A stretch of 56,084 nucleotides of DNA from Fredinandcohnia aciditolerans. Lineage in GTDB: Bacteria > Bacillota > Bacilli > Bacillales > Bacillaceae_L. Positions 34,683 through 44,258 of this stretch are shown here, one piece after another (positions within the stretch are counted from its first letter, which is position 1; the number at the start of each line of letters is the position of its first letter). The position numbers were made by a program, and so were the translations under genes. Under the pieces are notes generated by a model. It worked only from the letters and a program-made list of their open reading frames with translations, had not been told where the DNA came from and made no database searches. The DNA is taken from contig QGHH01000032.1 in NCBI GenBank assembly GCA_003640645.1, positions 1 to 56,084 on the forward strand, in the 5' to 3' direction.

Positions 34683-36530
34683 ATGTGTGGCTTCGTTGGT
34701 TTTGCTGATTCAAAGCTTGAAATAGATAAAGTACAAGTAATAAATGAAATGATGGATACAATAATTCATAGAGGTCCAGATAGTGGGAATCACTATTCGG
34801 ACGAACATGCAACATTAGGCTTTCGTCGCCTAAGTATCATTGACTTATCCGAAGAAGGAAGTCAGCCAATGTTCAATGAAGACGGGAGCTGCGTTTTAGT
34901 CTTCAATGGCGAAATCTACAACTATCAAGAACTTCGTGAGGACCTAATCCAAAAAGGCCATATTTTCAAATGTGACGCAGATAGCGAAGTCGTTATCCAT
35001 GCTTATGAGGAATATGGAGTAGACCTTTTACAAAAAGTACGCGGGATGTTTGCATTTGCCATTTGGGATAAAAACAATGAATCCATGTTTTTAGCGCGTG
35101 ACTTCTTTGGAATTAAGCCTTTATACTATACACAAAATACAACAGACAACTCACTTATTTTCGGCTCTGAAATCAAAGCATTTTTAAAGCAGCCAGCATT
35201 TAAGAAAGAGTTAAATAAAGACGCGTTAAAACCATATTTAACTTTCCAATATTCAGTGCTTGATGAGACTTTCTTCAAAGGTGTCTATAAATTAAAGCCT
35301 GGTCACTACATGATTTATAAAAAAGGAAATCTTGAAATTAAGCCATATTGGGACGTTAATTTTGATGCAGATAATAAAGGTCTTGACCACTATATAGAAG
35401 AAATTAATAACACATTAAAAGAATCGGTTAACTATCACAAAATCAGTGATGTAAAAGTTGGTTCTTTCTTATCCGGCGGGGTTGACTCTAGTTATATCAC
35501 GGCGTTATTAATGCCAAACAAAACATTTTCTGTTGGATTCCAGGATTATGAAGGAATCTTCAATGAAACCAATTTGGCTAAGGATTTATCCGACATACTT
35601 GAAATAGAGAACTATAAAGAACTGATGACGGCAGATCAGGCATTTGAAATGCTACCTACAATCCAGTATCACATGGATGAACCGCAATCAAATTTATCCT
35701 CTGTTCCGTTATACTTTTTATCAAAATTAGCAAGTGAGCATGTAACAGTAGTCCTTTCTGGTGAAGGGGCAGATGAGATTTTCGGAGGCTATGTCTGGTA
35801 CCAGAAGTCTGCGAAGCTAGAAAAATACGAAAAGATTCCATTTGGAATTCGTCGTGCGATATCCGCAATAAGTGGTGCGCTTCCGAAAAATACAATCACA
35901 AACTTCCTTGTAAAAGGTGGACAACCTGTTGAGGAAAAGTTCATCGGCCAAGCAAAAGTATTCGAGGAAGAAGATGCTCGTAAAGTCTTAAAAGAGGAAT
36001 ATCAAACGGGCCCGTCTATTCAAAGTATTACGAAAAAAGTGTATGATGATGTAAAGGGAAAAGACGATGTCACTAAAATGCAGTATCTTGACCTCAAACT
36101 TTGGTTACCAGGGGATATTCTTTTAAAAGCAGACAAAATGAGTATGGCCCACTCGATTGAATTACGGGTTCCGTTCTTAGATAAAGAAGTGATGTCAATG
36201 GCGTCACATATCCCAAGTAATTTGCGTGTGAATCAAATCGATACAAAATATGCTCTTCGTGCAGCATCGAAAAAGGTGTTACCAGAAGAATGGTCGAATC
36301 GAGAAAAAGTTGGATTCCCAGTTCCAATGAGACATTGGCTTCGTGAAGAGAAATACTACAACATTGTAAAAGAAATGTTTGAATCCGATATCGCGAAAGA
36401 ATTCTTCCATACAGAAGAACTCGTTAAATATCTTGATGACCATTTCCACGGAAGACATAACTACGCAAGATACATCTATACGGTCTATGTATTCCTTGTA
36501 TGGTACAAGAAATTCTTTATTGAGTTATAA
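34683..36530 (+). CDS. asnB: Asparagine synthase (glutamine-hydrolysing), AsnB/AsnO type
   Basis: A 615-residue class II amidotransferase. The N-terminal glutaminase starts MCGFVGFAD (nucleophile Cys2), with NGEIYNY and later SGGVDSSYITALL, the PP-loop of the synthetase domain. Full length and motifs indicate it is active: it transfers glutamine-derived ammonia to an aspartyl-AMP. In lactococci the homologue AsnH amidates D-Asp of the cross-bridge, so with the neighbouring ATP-grasp ligase and racemase the acceptor here may be a bound aspartyl residue, not free Asp. AAAGGTG precedes the ATG. Confidence 0.9.
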   Translation: MCGFVGFADSKLEIDKVQVINEMMDTIIHRGPDSGNHYSDEHATLGFRRLSIIDLSEEGSQPMFNEDGSCVLVFNGEIYNYQELREDLIQKGHIFKCDADSEVVIHAYEEYGVDLLQKVRGMFAFAIWDKNNESMFLARDFFGIKPLYYTQNTTDNSLIFGSEIKAFLKQPAFKKELNKDALKPYLTFQYSVLDETFFKGVYKLKPGHYMIYKKGNLEIKPYWDVNFDADNKGLDHYIEEINNTLKESVNYHKISDVKVGSFLSGGVDSSYITALLMPNKTFSVGFQDYEGIFNETNLAKDLSDILEIENYKELMTADQAFEMLPTIQYHMDEPQSNLSSVPLYFLSKLASEHVTVVLSGEGADEIFGGYVWYQKSAKLEKYEKIPFGIRRAISAISGALPKNTITNFLVKGGQPVEEKFIGQAKVFEEEDARKVLKEEYQTGPSIQSITKKVYDDVKGKDDVTKMQYLDLKLWLPGDILLKADKMSMAHSIELRVPFLDKEVMSMASHIPSNLRVNQIDTKYALRAASKKVLPEEWSNREKVGFPVPMRHWLREEKYYNIVKEMFESDIAKEFFHTEELVKYLDDHFHGRHNYARYIYTVYVFLVWYKKFFIEL

Positions 36531-36607
36531 AGTTTGTTTTCTTCACATATATATGGTTTCTAGTAATTGTCTAAAGATTGTCTTACAGAGTAAAGGGGCA
36601 GATAGAA

Positions 36608-37393
36608 GTGAAAAAAATAGTAAGAGGACTATTATTTTTGAATTTCGTTTGTGTCATTTATTTATTGCTGAATGTTGAAACAGTTAAAGGCATTGCTAGA
36701 AATCTGATTTCAGGGGCAGACGGGATTACATCTGGGCTCACAATTGTGTACGCTCAGGAAAATAACCCATATCGGGAAGTATCAAACGGTAAAGTAGAAG
36801 TATTCATACCAGTCGAAAAAGTTCTACAATTACCGGAGCTTCCAAACGGCTGTGAAATTACATCACTTACTTCCGTGTTGAATTTTTACGGCTATAAGGT
36901 TTCAAAAGTGGATATGGCTGATAATTATTTACCGAAGGAGCCTTTTACAACAATCAACAATGTTTTATACGGACCAGATCCAAATAAGGCATATGCAGGA
37001 AACCCAAGGGAATGGAGCGGATTCTTCTCTTATGCGCCTCCAATTATACAAGCAGCGAATGCATATTTAGGAAAAGAAGGTGCTCAATTAGAACCTGTTG
37101 ACCTGACTGGAAGCACTCGTGAGGAAATCATAATGGAGCTTGAAGAGGGGAACCCTGTGGTAGTTTGGGTAACTCTAGACTTAAGTAAGAAAAAGGTCAA
37201 TTATTCTTGGAATATTCGTGACTCAAAAACAAAGTTTAATGCTCCTACTAACCTACATGCCGTGGTTTTAAATGGTTATATAGGTGATAAGGTGCATGTC
37301 ATGAATCCATTGCAAGGGCAAGTCACATACGATGCAGATGCGTTTTTTGCGAGCTATGTTGACTTAGGGAGTCATGCAATGACGGTTAAATAA
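36608..37393 (+). CDS. Membrane-anchored C39-like peptidase
   Basis: A 261-residue protein from GTG 36608, which has AAAGGGG upstream; an earlier in-frame TTG has no site. An N-terminal membrane segment (RGLLFLNFVCVIYLLLN) precedes a Peptidase_C39_2 domain: catalytic Cys in LPNGCEITSLTSVLNFYG, His in NLHAVVLNGY, and the Asp/Asn position in VMNPLQG. The domain is therefore outside the cell. In this operon it would trim or hydrolyse the product of the ligases, but an inactivated or non-proteolytic role is possible because the third residue is Asn. Confidence 0.8.
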   Translation: MKKIVRGLLFLNFVCVIYLLLNVETVKGIARNLISGADGITSGLTIVYAQENNPYREVSNGKVEVFIPVEKVLQLPELPNGCEITSLTSVLNFYGYKVSKVDMADNYLPKEPFTTINNVLYGPDPNKAYAGNPREWSGFFSYAPPIIQAANAYLGKEGAQLEPVDLTGSTREEIIMELEEGNPVVVWVTLDLSKKKVNYSWNIRDSKTKFNAPTNLHAVVLNGYIGDKVHVMNPLQGQVTYDADAFFASYVDLGSHAMTVK

Positions 37394-37399
37394 AATATA

Positions 37400-37485
37400 T
37401 GTTTCAAAAAGGAGGATGAAAATGACCGGGCCGACAAAAATGCCACGTCCTGCGTCATATTCACCTCACTTTTTAAACAACCTCT
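37400..37485 (+). repeat. Short copy (A) of the dispersed 225-280-bp element
   Basis: TTTCAAAAAGGAGGATGA at the left and CACTTTTTAAAC at the right are the ends found at 41148, 47233 and 49350; the middle is deleted, keeping CCGACAAAAATGCCACGTCC, which occurs in the longest copy at 49350. It lies between the C39 and racemase genes, and an ATG inside it is in frame with the racemase but has no family similarity. Confidence 0.75.
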
Positions 37486-37508
37486 TAAATGAAACTAGGT
37501 GTTTAAAC

Positions 37509-38216
37509 ATGGAACAAAAAAAATTAGGTGTTATCGGTGGCATGGGTCCGAAGGCTACTTCTGTTTTTTTTGACAAAATTGTTAATCAAACAGAGGCACA
37601 TAAGGACCAGGACCATCTAAATATGATTATTCTAAATCATGCTACCCTTCCAGACCGAACAAATGCAATCCTTACAAACACAGGCGAGACATTCTTAGAT
37701 GCTGTAAAAGATGATTTCAAGTTGCTAGAAGCTGCGGGCGTTGCTAATATTGCAATCCCTTGTAACACATCTCATTATTTTTACGATGAGCTTCAGAAGC
37801 TGACGAATATCCCTATCATCAACATGGTCGAAGAAACAATTAAAGAAATTCATCATCGGCATGGTGAAGGAACAAAGGTCGGAATTCTTGCAACAAACGG
37901 TACGATTCGCAGCGGAATCTATGCAGATGTTTGTAAGAAATATAATCTTGTGCTCTTAGCCCCAAATGATAGCTTACAAGAAAAGGTCATGGATATTATA
38001 TATAACAATGTAAAAAGTGATCTCGATGTTGATTCTAGTGAACTTGAGCAGCTAATCAGGCATCTTGTTGAAAAAGAGCATTGTAAAATTGTAATATTGG
38101 CTTGTACAGAATTGTCCTGTATTAAATTAAGTGATGAGGCTGTTAAAAGCAGCATTGATGCGATGAATGTACTTGTTGAAAGATCAATTTTACGTTCAGG
38201 CAAGCGTCTGAAATAA
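37509..38216 (+). CDS. Aspartate/glutamate racemase family protein
   Basis: A 235-residue cofactor-independent racemase. Two catalytic cysteines are present: one in AIPCNTSHYF and one in LACTELSCI; the Rossmann-like start is KLGVIGGMGPKATSVFFD. It interconverts L- and D-Asp or Glu. ATG at 37509 with AGGTG upstream is chosen; the longer frame begins inside the dispersed repeat. As last gene of the operon it would supply the D-amino acid for the ATP-grasp ligase. Confidence 0.88.
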   Translation: MEQKKLGVIGGMGPKATSVFFDKIVNQTEAHKDQDHLNMIILNHATLPDRTNAILTNTGETFLDAVKDDFKLLEAAGVANIAIPCNTSHYFYDELQKLTNIPIINMVEETIKEIHHRHGEGTKVGILATNGTIRSGIYADVCKKYNLVLLAPNDSLQEKVMDIIYNNVKSDLDVDSSELEQLIRHLVEKEHCKIVILACTELSCIKLSDEAVKSSIDAMNVLVERSILRSGKRLK

Positions 38217-38266
38217 GATTATTACACCAAGAAATGATAATGAACCAGTTAGATCAAACTGGAAAT

Positions 38267-38297
38267 TAAACTCACCTTAAAAGGGTGAGTTTTTTTA
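38267..38297 (+). terminator. Terminator of the five-gene ligase operon
   Basis: AAACTCACCTT pairs with AAGGGTGAGTTT (38268-38292), then T6. Bases 38300-38540 contain AT-rich promoter-like sequence but nothing more that I can support. Confidence 0.85.
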
Positions 38298-38551
38298 TAG
38301 TATAATTCAAAATGCTTGTCGAATTTTTTTGGATTCATCGTTCCTATAGTTTGTCGAATAATTTTTGGGAAACCCAGTATTTTCAAGTGTTTATGAAATA
38401 TAATTGTAATATTACTTTGGCGTTTTATTACAATTTTTTATGTTATAATACAAAACGTGAGAATATATAGCAAAATATGATACTTATGGTGAAAAATGAA
38501 GATTTTTCATCTTTTTATAGGTTGCTAGTTTGGTAGAAGGAGATGTGCCGG

Positions 38552-39889
38552 TTGAAAAGAAAACTTCTTATGATTGGAATGGGTATATCAATAGGACTTG
38601 GAAGTTTATTGACATCTATGCCTAATACTGTATTAGCGATTCAAAAGAATGAAGAGCTAGAAAATGAAAAGAAGGAAGTTCTGGATAAAAAGACAGAAGT
38701 AGAGTCTGAAATCTCCCAAAAGAAGGGAGCTCTAAATGAAGTCAAACAACAACAGGTTAGTGTCGAGCAGGAGATTAAAAGGCTTGATTTGGCTGTAAGT
38801 GAAACAAGAGGTAAAATTGAGAGCATCAAAGCAAAGATTCAGGAAACGAAAGAAGAAATTGCGCGTCTTGAGGCGGAAATGAAAGTGCTCGAGGAACGTA
38901 TTCAAAAACGGGACGAGCTTATCAAGGAGCGGATGCGTAGCCTTCAACAAAGTGGTGGAGTTGTTAGTTATGTAGATGTGTTACTCGGTGCAAAAAGCTT
39001 TAATGATTTTATCAACCGGGTAAGTGCGGTATCTACATTTGTACATGCTGATCGCGAAATTATGAAAGAACATGAAGCGGATATTAAATTACTTGAGGAA
39101 AATAAAGCAGAGGTAAAGACCTTACTTGCACAGCAGGAAGACCAATTAAAAGAACTTGATCGGTTAGAGGTTCAGCTCCAATCACAAATTCAAGAACAAA
39201 ATAAAGTTATGAAGCAATTAGAGGCCCAAGAACAGAAAATGCATAAAGAGCTCCATGCGCTAGAGGATGTTGGAGAATTATTAGCTGCGCAGGAAAAGGC
39301 AATTCAAATGGAAATTAATGCGTGGAACCAAAGGCAAAAGGAACTTGAAGAGCAACGAAGAAAAGCTGAAGAAGAACGGAAAAAAGCTGAAGAGGAACGG
39401 AAAAAGGCCGAAGAGGCTGGTACTACACCGCCACCACTACCACCAGCACCGCCACCTGTTGTGAACAATAGTGGGTTTATTAAACCAACGACAGGCCGAG
39501 TTACATCCGAATTTGGAATGCGCTGGGGAAGTATGCACTTTGGGATTGATATCGGAAAAGGTGGACGACCAGGAAATATTCCAATTTATGCGGCTGCAGG
39601 CGGTACGGTTACGCGCTCACGCCTTGAAAATAGCTACGGCAATGTCATCATGATCACCCACTATATCAATGGACGTCAAATGACCACCGTATATGCGCAC
39701 TTACAGGAACGTTTCGTTGGTCAATACGACCGAGTGGAACAAGGCGATTTGATCGGCTATATGGGGACTACAGGTGACTCGACCGGTCCGCATCTTCATT
39801 TTGAAATTTATAACGGACCATATAGTCCAACACAATACAGTGGCGGACACTCAAACGCAGTGAACCCACGTCAATATGTTTCCTTTTAA
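38552..39889 (+). CDS. Secreted coiled-coil M23 peptidoglycan endopeptidase
   Basis: A 445-residue exported hydrolase. The start is TTG at 38552, ten bases after AAGGAG; an in-frame ATG at 38543 abuts that site. A signal (LLMIGMGISIGLGSLLTSMP) is followed by a long coiled coil (residues about 35-300, CwlO/PcsB-type), an EEERKKAEEERKKAEE stretch, a Pro-rich hinge, and a C-terminal LytM domain with metal ligands in HFGIDIG and HLHFE. It cleaves stem-peptide cross-links; the coiled coil usually links such enzymes to FtsEX control. It is a separate transcription unit just after the ligase operon. Confidence 0.9.
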   Translation: MKRKLLMIGMGISIGLGSLLTSMPNTVLAIQKNEELENEKKEVLDKKTEVESEISQKKGALNEVKQQQVSVEQEIKRLDLAVSETRGKIESIKAKIQETKEEIARLEAEMKVLEERIQKRDELIKERMRSLQQSGGVVSYVDVLLGAKSFNDFINRVSAVSTFVHADREIMKEHEADIKLLEENKAEVKTLLAQQEDQLKELDRLEVQLQSQIQEQNKVMKQLEAQEQKMHKELHALEDVGELLAAQEKAIQMEINAWNQRQKELEEQRRKAEEERKKAEEERKKAEEAGTTPPPLPPAPPPVVNNSGFIKPTTGRVTSEFGMRWGSMHFGIDIGKGGRPGNIPIYAAAGGTVTRSRLENSYGNVIMITHYINGRQMTTVYAHLQERFVGQYDRVEQGDLIGYMGTTGDSTGPHLHFEIYNGPYSPTQYSGGHSNAVNPRQYVSF

Positions 39890-39893
39890 GGAT

Positions 39894-39927
39894 AACGCGC
39901 CCGACCGAAGATGGTCGGGCGTTTTTG
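39894..39927 (+). terminator. Terminator after the M23 gene
   Basis: CGCCCGACC pairs with GGTCGGGCG (about 39898-39921), then T5. Confidence 0.88.
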
Positions 39928-39961
39928 TTATGGGAATTAAGACGTCACTGTTTTCAAGAAA

Positions 39962-39992
39962 AAAACAAAAACCCACATCACATGTGGGTTTA
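39962..39992 (-). terminator. Terminator of the Crp/Fnr gene
   Basis: AAACCCACAT (39968-39977), three-base loop, ATGTGGGTTT (39981-39990); T-rich on the minus strand. Confidence 0.85.
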
Positions 39993-40002
39993 ACCAAACA
40001 GC

Positions 40003-40704
40003 TTATAAAGTTTTTGCCTTCTTTTTTAAGCCCTCAAAATCGAGGATATGGATATCCCTTTGTCCATTTACCTCAATAAGGTTTTCAGAAATGAATTTTA
40101 CAAACTTCCGGCTAATGGTTTCAGGTGTTGTGCCAATGAGAGACGCTAGAATCTTTTTAGTAATAGGGAGCTTAAAGCGGCCATCCTTAGAGCGAACCCT
40201 GTCATTGAACAAGAGGAGAACACTTGCTAATCGTTGTTCAACCTCCATTAGGCTCAGTAAGCTCATCCACTCGTCGGCTTGATAAATCCGCTCATTTAAT
40301 GCCCGCATGAAGCGGAGAGCCATTTTGTGATTTCGCTCTAACGTATTAACAAAATCCTGTTTTTGAATCGTATAAATAACAGTATCGTTGATAGCTACTG
40401 CATTTGCATAATGATTTTCTGATTGAAGCATCACGGACTGGCCGAAAAAATCATCAGGGAATAAGAGACGAACGATTTGTTCTTTTCCGTCCTCAGCCAC
40501 TTTTGTAATTTTAATGATCCCCTCACCGATAATATAGAGGGTATCGGAAGGGTCACCTTCTCTAAAAATCACTTCCCCTTTTCGATAATCGCGAATTTGC
40601 GTGACCTTTTGTAAAAGGTTCATTTCTTGCTCATTTAAACCATGAAAAATAGGTACCTGTCGAATAGAGCTTGGATCATGTGGACTGCTAATCATACAGA
40701 ACAC
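40003..40704 (-). CDS. Crp/Fnr-family regulator with FNR-type recognition helix
   Basis: A 233-residue protein: cyclic-nucleotide-binding-like beta-barrel (VIFREGDPSDTLYIIGEG, FGQSVML), dimer helix, and winged HTH (LIGTTPETISRKFVKFISEN). The recognition helix ETISR is the same as in E. coli FNR, which reads TTGAT-N4-ATCAA, and a perfect such site is at 40918. It has no cysteine cluster like E. coli or B. subtilis FNR, so it does not sense oxygen by 4Fe-4S. GTG at 40704 is preferred (five bases after AAAGGAG); ATG 40695 is possible. Confidence 0.85.
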   Translation of the reverse strand: MFCMISSPHDPSSIRQVPIFHGLNEQEMNLLQKVTQIRDYRKGEVIFREGDPSDTLYIIGEGIIKITKVAEDGKEQIVRLLFPDDFFGQSVMLQSENHYANAVAINDTVIYTIQKQDFVNTLERNHKMALRFMRALNERIYQADEWMSLLSLMEVEQRLASVLLLFNDRVRSKDGRFKLPITKKILASLIGTTPETISRKFVKFISENLIEVNGQRDIHILDFEGLKKKAKTL

Positions 40705-40917
40705 TTTTTCTCCTTTCAAATGCCCATAAAATGCGGACTCTTGTTGTACTATAGTTTACCTACCTTGCCGAAGTCTAAACGACTTATCGTTTCGAAAGTG
40801 TAAGAGTATGACTTACTTTTTTCGGTCCCTTTACTTCAAGAGGATTGATGTACTACAATAGAGTTTCACTTTATGTTATTCCAAAACTTATTATTTTAAA
40901 AAAATTACTTGTAAAAC

Positions 40918-40931
40918 TTGATTTATATCAA
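40918..40931 (+). promoter_or_regulatory. FNR-type box with a class II promoter layout
   Basis: TTGATTTATATCAA is a perfect TTGAT-N4-ATCAA site. TATAAG (40952-40957) follows, putting the box centre about 41 bp before the expected start, the classic class II activator spacing, on the plus strand towards odhA. The adjacent Crp/Fnr gene is a natural candidate to bind it. Confidence 0.65.
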
Positions 40932-41147
40932 GGAAACTTTCTGTTTTCGACTATAAGATAAGAATAACATATTTATTATGAATTATGACGATATAATGAC
41001 ACTATTTTGCCTGTTTTTTCAGCTTTTTTCAGGGGCTTTCCAATGTAAGCATTTTACTAGAAATCTGTGGAAAATGGGGTATAGTAAGTGTAGATGTCAT
41101 ATTTCTATAAAATACAAATTTTGTCTATTAAGTATTACAAGTGCAAG

Positions 41148-41372
41148 TTTAAAAAGGAGGATGAAGAGGACCAAGAAGTTCAAGGCAGTGCAGCTTTGAG
41201 TACCGGAACGAGGCAACTGCTTGAGTTTACTTCCTTGCAGCCTTGCGCTGAGGAATTAACTTCCTAGAATAAACTAGAAGACGCAAGCGCATAACCTCGT
41301 TGTTCATGATTTTTTCCGGGTCAAAGACCGCAGAAATTCGAAGTGTCATATTCACCGCACTTTTTAAACATC
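41148..41372 (+). repeat. Copy B of the dispersed element (odhA leader)
   Basis: About 225 bp from TTTAAAAAGGAGGATGAAG to CACTTTTTAAACATC; the ends form a 10-base inverted repeat (GTTTAAAAAG). TATTACAAGT occurs on both sides (41133 region and 41373-41382), as would a target duplication. It ends 46 bp before odhA. Shared internal blocks with the 47233 and 49350 copies include TTTGAGTACCGGA and AGACGCAAGCGCAT. Bases 40978-41147 contain a weak cre-like site, ATGTAAGCATTTTAC (41043-41057), and no gene I can support. Confidence 0.85.
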
Positions 41373-41417
41373 TATTACAAGTATTTACTGTGAATGTAAT
41401 ATGGAGGCTAAACACAA

Positions 41418-44258
41418 ATGGATAATCAACAAAGGAAAAATGTGTGGGAGTCATTCTATGGCCCGAACATGGGTTATGTCTTTGACATGTATGAAAATTA
41501 CAAGAATGATCCAAGTTCAGTAGACCCTTCCGTGAAAGCGCTTTTTGAAGAACTTGGGCCACCACCAGCAGATGAGCAAGCAGCAACAGCAGAGCTAGTA
41601 AGTGGGGGTATCTCACCGAAGACAATCAAGACGATCACATCTGGAGGTAAATTAATTAAGAGCATTCGTGCGTACGGCCATATAGCGGCAGATATTTACC
41701 CAATTCGCACTAGACCAATGCCAGACACCAGCTTTTTAGAGCCTGGTTACTATAATCTTACAAAAGAAGATTTAATGGATATCCCGGCGACATATATTTG
41801 GGAGGAAGCACCTCCTTCCGTTCAAACCGGTTGGGATGCGTATAAGCATTTAAAATCTGTTTATACACAATCAATTGCTTATGAATTTGGACATGTTGAT
41901 TCCGAAGATGAAAGACAATGGTTAAGACAACAAGTCGAAATCAATGGAATTAATTTAAAGCTAACTGCAGATGAAAAGAAACAATTGGCAGAGCGCCTAA
42001 TGAATGTCGATGGCTTTGAAAAATTCTTACACAAAACATTCGTTGGTCAAAAACGATTCTCAATCGAAGGATTAGACATGCTCGTTCCAATGCTTGAGCG
42101 TTTAATTCAAGAAGGAAATAGTGATGGTACCGACAATATTATGATCGGTATGGCTCACCGTGGCCGTTTGAATGTGCTTGCACATGTTTTGCATAAGCCA
42201 TACGAACTCATTTTCTCTGAATTCCACCATGCACCAAACAAAGATTTAATCCCATCAGAAGGTTCTAGAGGGATTAACTATGGTTGGTCTGGTGATGTGA
42301 AATATCACTTAGGTGCTGACCATGCTGTTAAAGGTCCTAAAGAGCACGTAACTCGTATTAATCTTGCAAACAACCCAAGTCACTTGGAGTTTGTAAACCC
42401 TGTAGTGTTAGGGATTACTAGAGCGGCTCAGGACAATACAAGTAAAGCTGGTTATCCTGTTCAGGATAAGCAAAGTGCAATAAGTGTACTAATTCATGGT
42501 GACGCAGCATTCCCTGGTGAAGGAGTAGTAGCTGAAACTTTAAACTTAAGTAGATTGAAAGGCTACGAAACTGGGGGAACCGTTCATATAATTGCAAACA
42601 ATATGGTTGGTTTTACAACAAATAATACAGACTCACGTTCAACCCGTTTTGCGAGTGACCTTGCGAAGGGTTATGAAATTCCAATCTTACGTGTAAATGC
42701 AGATGATCCTGAAGCTTGTCTTGCAGCTATTCACTTTTCATATCAGTATCGTAAGCGTTTTGAAAAGGATATCTTAATTGATTTAGTTGGATACAGACGA
42801 TTTGGTCACAATGAAATGGATGACCCGAGCGTAACACAACCATTATTGTACAAGAAGGTTGCAAATCACCCTGTTATTGCAGATAAGTACGGAAATCAGC
42901 TTGTTGCTGAAAATGTCATAACAACAGAAGAACTAACTAAAAAACGTGAGGAATTCATGCAAAGTTTACAATCTATTTTTGATGACTTTGTGGAAAATGA
43001 AGAGCGCGTGAAACCGAAGAAGCCAAAAGCATTGTCTGCTATTCCAGAATTTGATACAACAGTTCCTGCTGACCTATTAAGGAGTATCAACAGAGGACTA
43101 TTACAATGGCCTCAATCACTAACAGTTTATCCGAAGCTTGAACGTATTTTAAAGCGCCGTGAAACAGCTTTAGATGAAGAAAACAAAGTAGATTGGGCAT
43201 TAGCTGAAACACTTGCATTCGGAACGGTTCTTGCAGAAGGAAAAACAGTTCGTTTAACAGGCCAGGATAGTGAAAGAGGAACATTCGCTCATCGTCATGT
43301 TGCTCTAAATGACTATGAAACAAATGAAAAATATATCCCATTGCACAATATTCAAGAGGCGAAGGCATCATTCTCCATCTATAACAGTCCATTGTCTGAA
43401 ACGGCTGTTTTAGGATTTGAATATGGTTATAGTGTTCAAGATGAAAATGCACTTGTCCTTTGGGAAGCGCAATTTGGGGACTTTGTGAACGTGGCACAGC
43501 CAATTATTGACCAATTCATTTCTTCAGGTCATGCAAAATGGGGTCAAAAATCAGGTCTTGTCATGCTTTTACCACATGGATATGAAGGACAAGGTCCTGA
43601 GCACTCAAGTGGAAGAGTGGAACGTTTCTTAAATGCAGCTGGGGAATATAACTGGATTGTTGCGAACGTAACAAGCGCTTCTCAATACTTCCATTTATTA
43701 AGAAGACAATCATTGCTTACTTCAACTGATGAAGCAAGACCATTGATTGTGATGACTCCTAAGAGCCTTCTTCGTCACCCACAAACAGCGTCATCACTAG
43801 ATGATCTAACGAATGGAAGCTTTAAGCCACTGCTTGAACAACCAGGAATGGGAACGAACAAAGAGAAAGTAACTCGCCTAATCTTATGTACGGGTAAAGT
43901 AGCGATTGATTTAGCAACAGAAGCTGCGAATTTACCGGCAGAAACGGCAGATACTCTGCATATTGCAAGGGTGGAGCAAATGTATCCATTCCCTAAAAAA
44001 GAGCTAGAAGAACTAGTTAGCCAGTATCCGAACCTACAAGAGGTTGTTTGGGTTCAAGAAGAACCGAAAAACATGGGCGCATGGCCAGCTCTACAATCGG
44101 TATTAATGGATATATTATCTGATGAAATTAAACTAGATTATATTGGTAGACCGAAGCGTTCAAGTCCTGCTACGGGTGACCCAGATATTCACAAACAAGA
44201 ACAAGCGTGGATTATGCAAGATGCATTGCTTACAGACAAAGGAGGGAATCAGCAATGA
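41418..44258 (+). CDS. odhA: 2-oxoglutarate dehydrogenase E1 component
   Basis: A 946-residue thiamine-diphosphate enzyme matching B. subtilis OdhA in length (944). Visible landmarks are [19 protein letters not shown] at the N-terminus, [35 protein letters not shown], and [20 protein letters not shown] for the C-terminal half. With E2 (next gene) and a shared E3 it oxidatively decarboxylates 2-oxoglutarate to succinyl-CoA in the TCA cycle. It overlaps odhB by four bases. The repeat immediately upstream and the FNR-type box suggest unusual control. Confidence 0.97.
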   Translation: MDNQQRKNVWESFYGPNMGYVFDMYENYKNDPSSVDPSVKALFEELGPPPADEQAATAELVSGGISPKTIKTITSGGKLIKSIRAYGHIAADIYPIRTRPMPDTSFLEPGYYNLTKEDLMDIPATYIWEEAPPSVQTGWDAYKHLKSVYTQSIAYEFGHVDSEDERQWLRQQVEINGINLKLTADEKKQLAERLMNVDGFEKFLHKTFVGQKRFSIEGLDMLVPMLERLIQEGNSDGTDNIMIGMAHRGRLNVLAHVLHKPYELIFSEFHHAPNKDLIPSEGSRGINYGWSGDVKYHLGADHAVKGPKEHVTRINLANNPSHLEFVNPVVLGITRAAQDNTSKAGYPVQDKQSAISVLIHGDAAFPGEGVVAETLNLSRLKGYETGGTVHIIANNMVGFTTNNTDSRSTRFASDLAKGYEIPILRVNADDPEACLAAIHFSYQYRKRFEKDILIDLVGYRRFGHNEMDDPSVTQPLLYKKVANHPVIADKYGNQLVAENVITTEELTKKREEFMQSLQSIFDDFVENEERVKPKKPKALSAIPEFDTTVPADLLRSINRGLLQWPQSLTVYPKLERILKRRETALDEENKVDWALAETLAFGTVLAEGKTVRLTGQDSERGTFAHRHVALNDYETNEKYIPLHNIQEAKASFSIYNSPLSETAVLGFEYGYSVQDENALVLWEAQFGDFVNVAQPIIDQFISSGHAKWGQKSGLVMLLPHGYEGQGPEHSSGRVERFLNAAGEYNWIVANVTSASQYFHLLRRQSLLTSTDEARPLIVMTPKSLLRHPQTASSLDDLTNGSFKPLLEQPGMGTNKEKVTRLILCTGKVAIDLATEAANLPAETADTLHIARVEQMYPFPKKELEELVSQYPNLQEVVWVQEEPKNMGAWPALQSVLMDILSDEIKLDYIGRPKRSSPATGDPDIHKQEQAWIMQDALLTDKGGNQQ

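Noticed and set aside
37416-37508. N-terminal extension of the racemase
   Set aside because: The extra 31 codons lie in the dispersed repeat and are unlike the family; the ATG at 37509 has its own ribosome site.
40978-41199. A 73-codon frame downstream of the FNR-type box
   Set aside because: No ribosome site; it runs into the dispersed repeat; composition is not protein-like.
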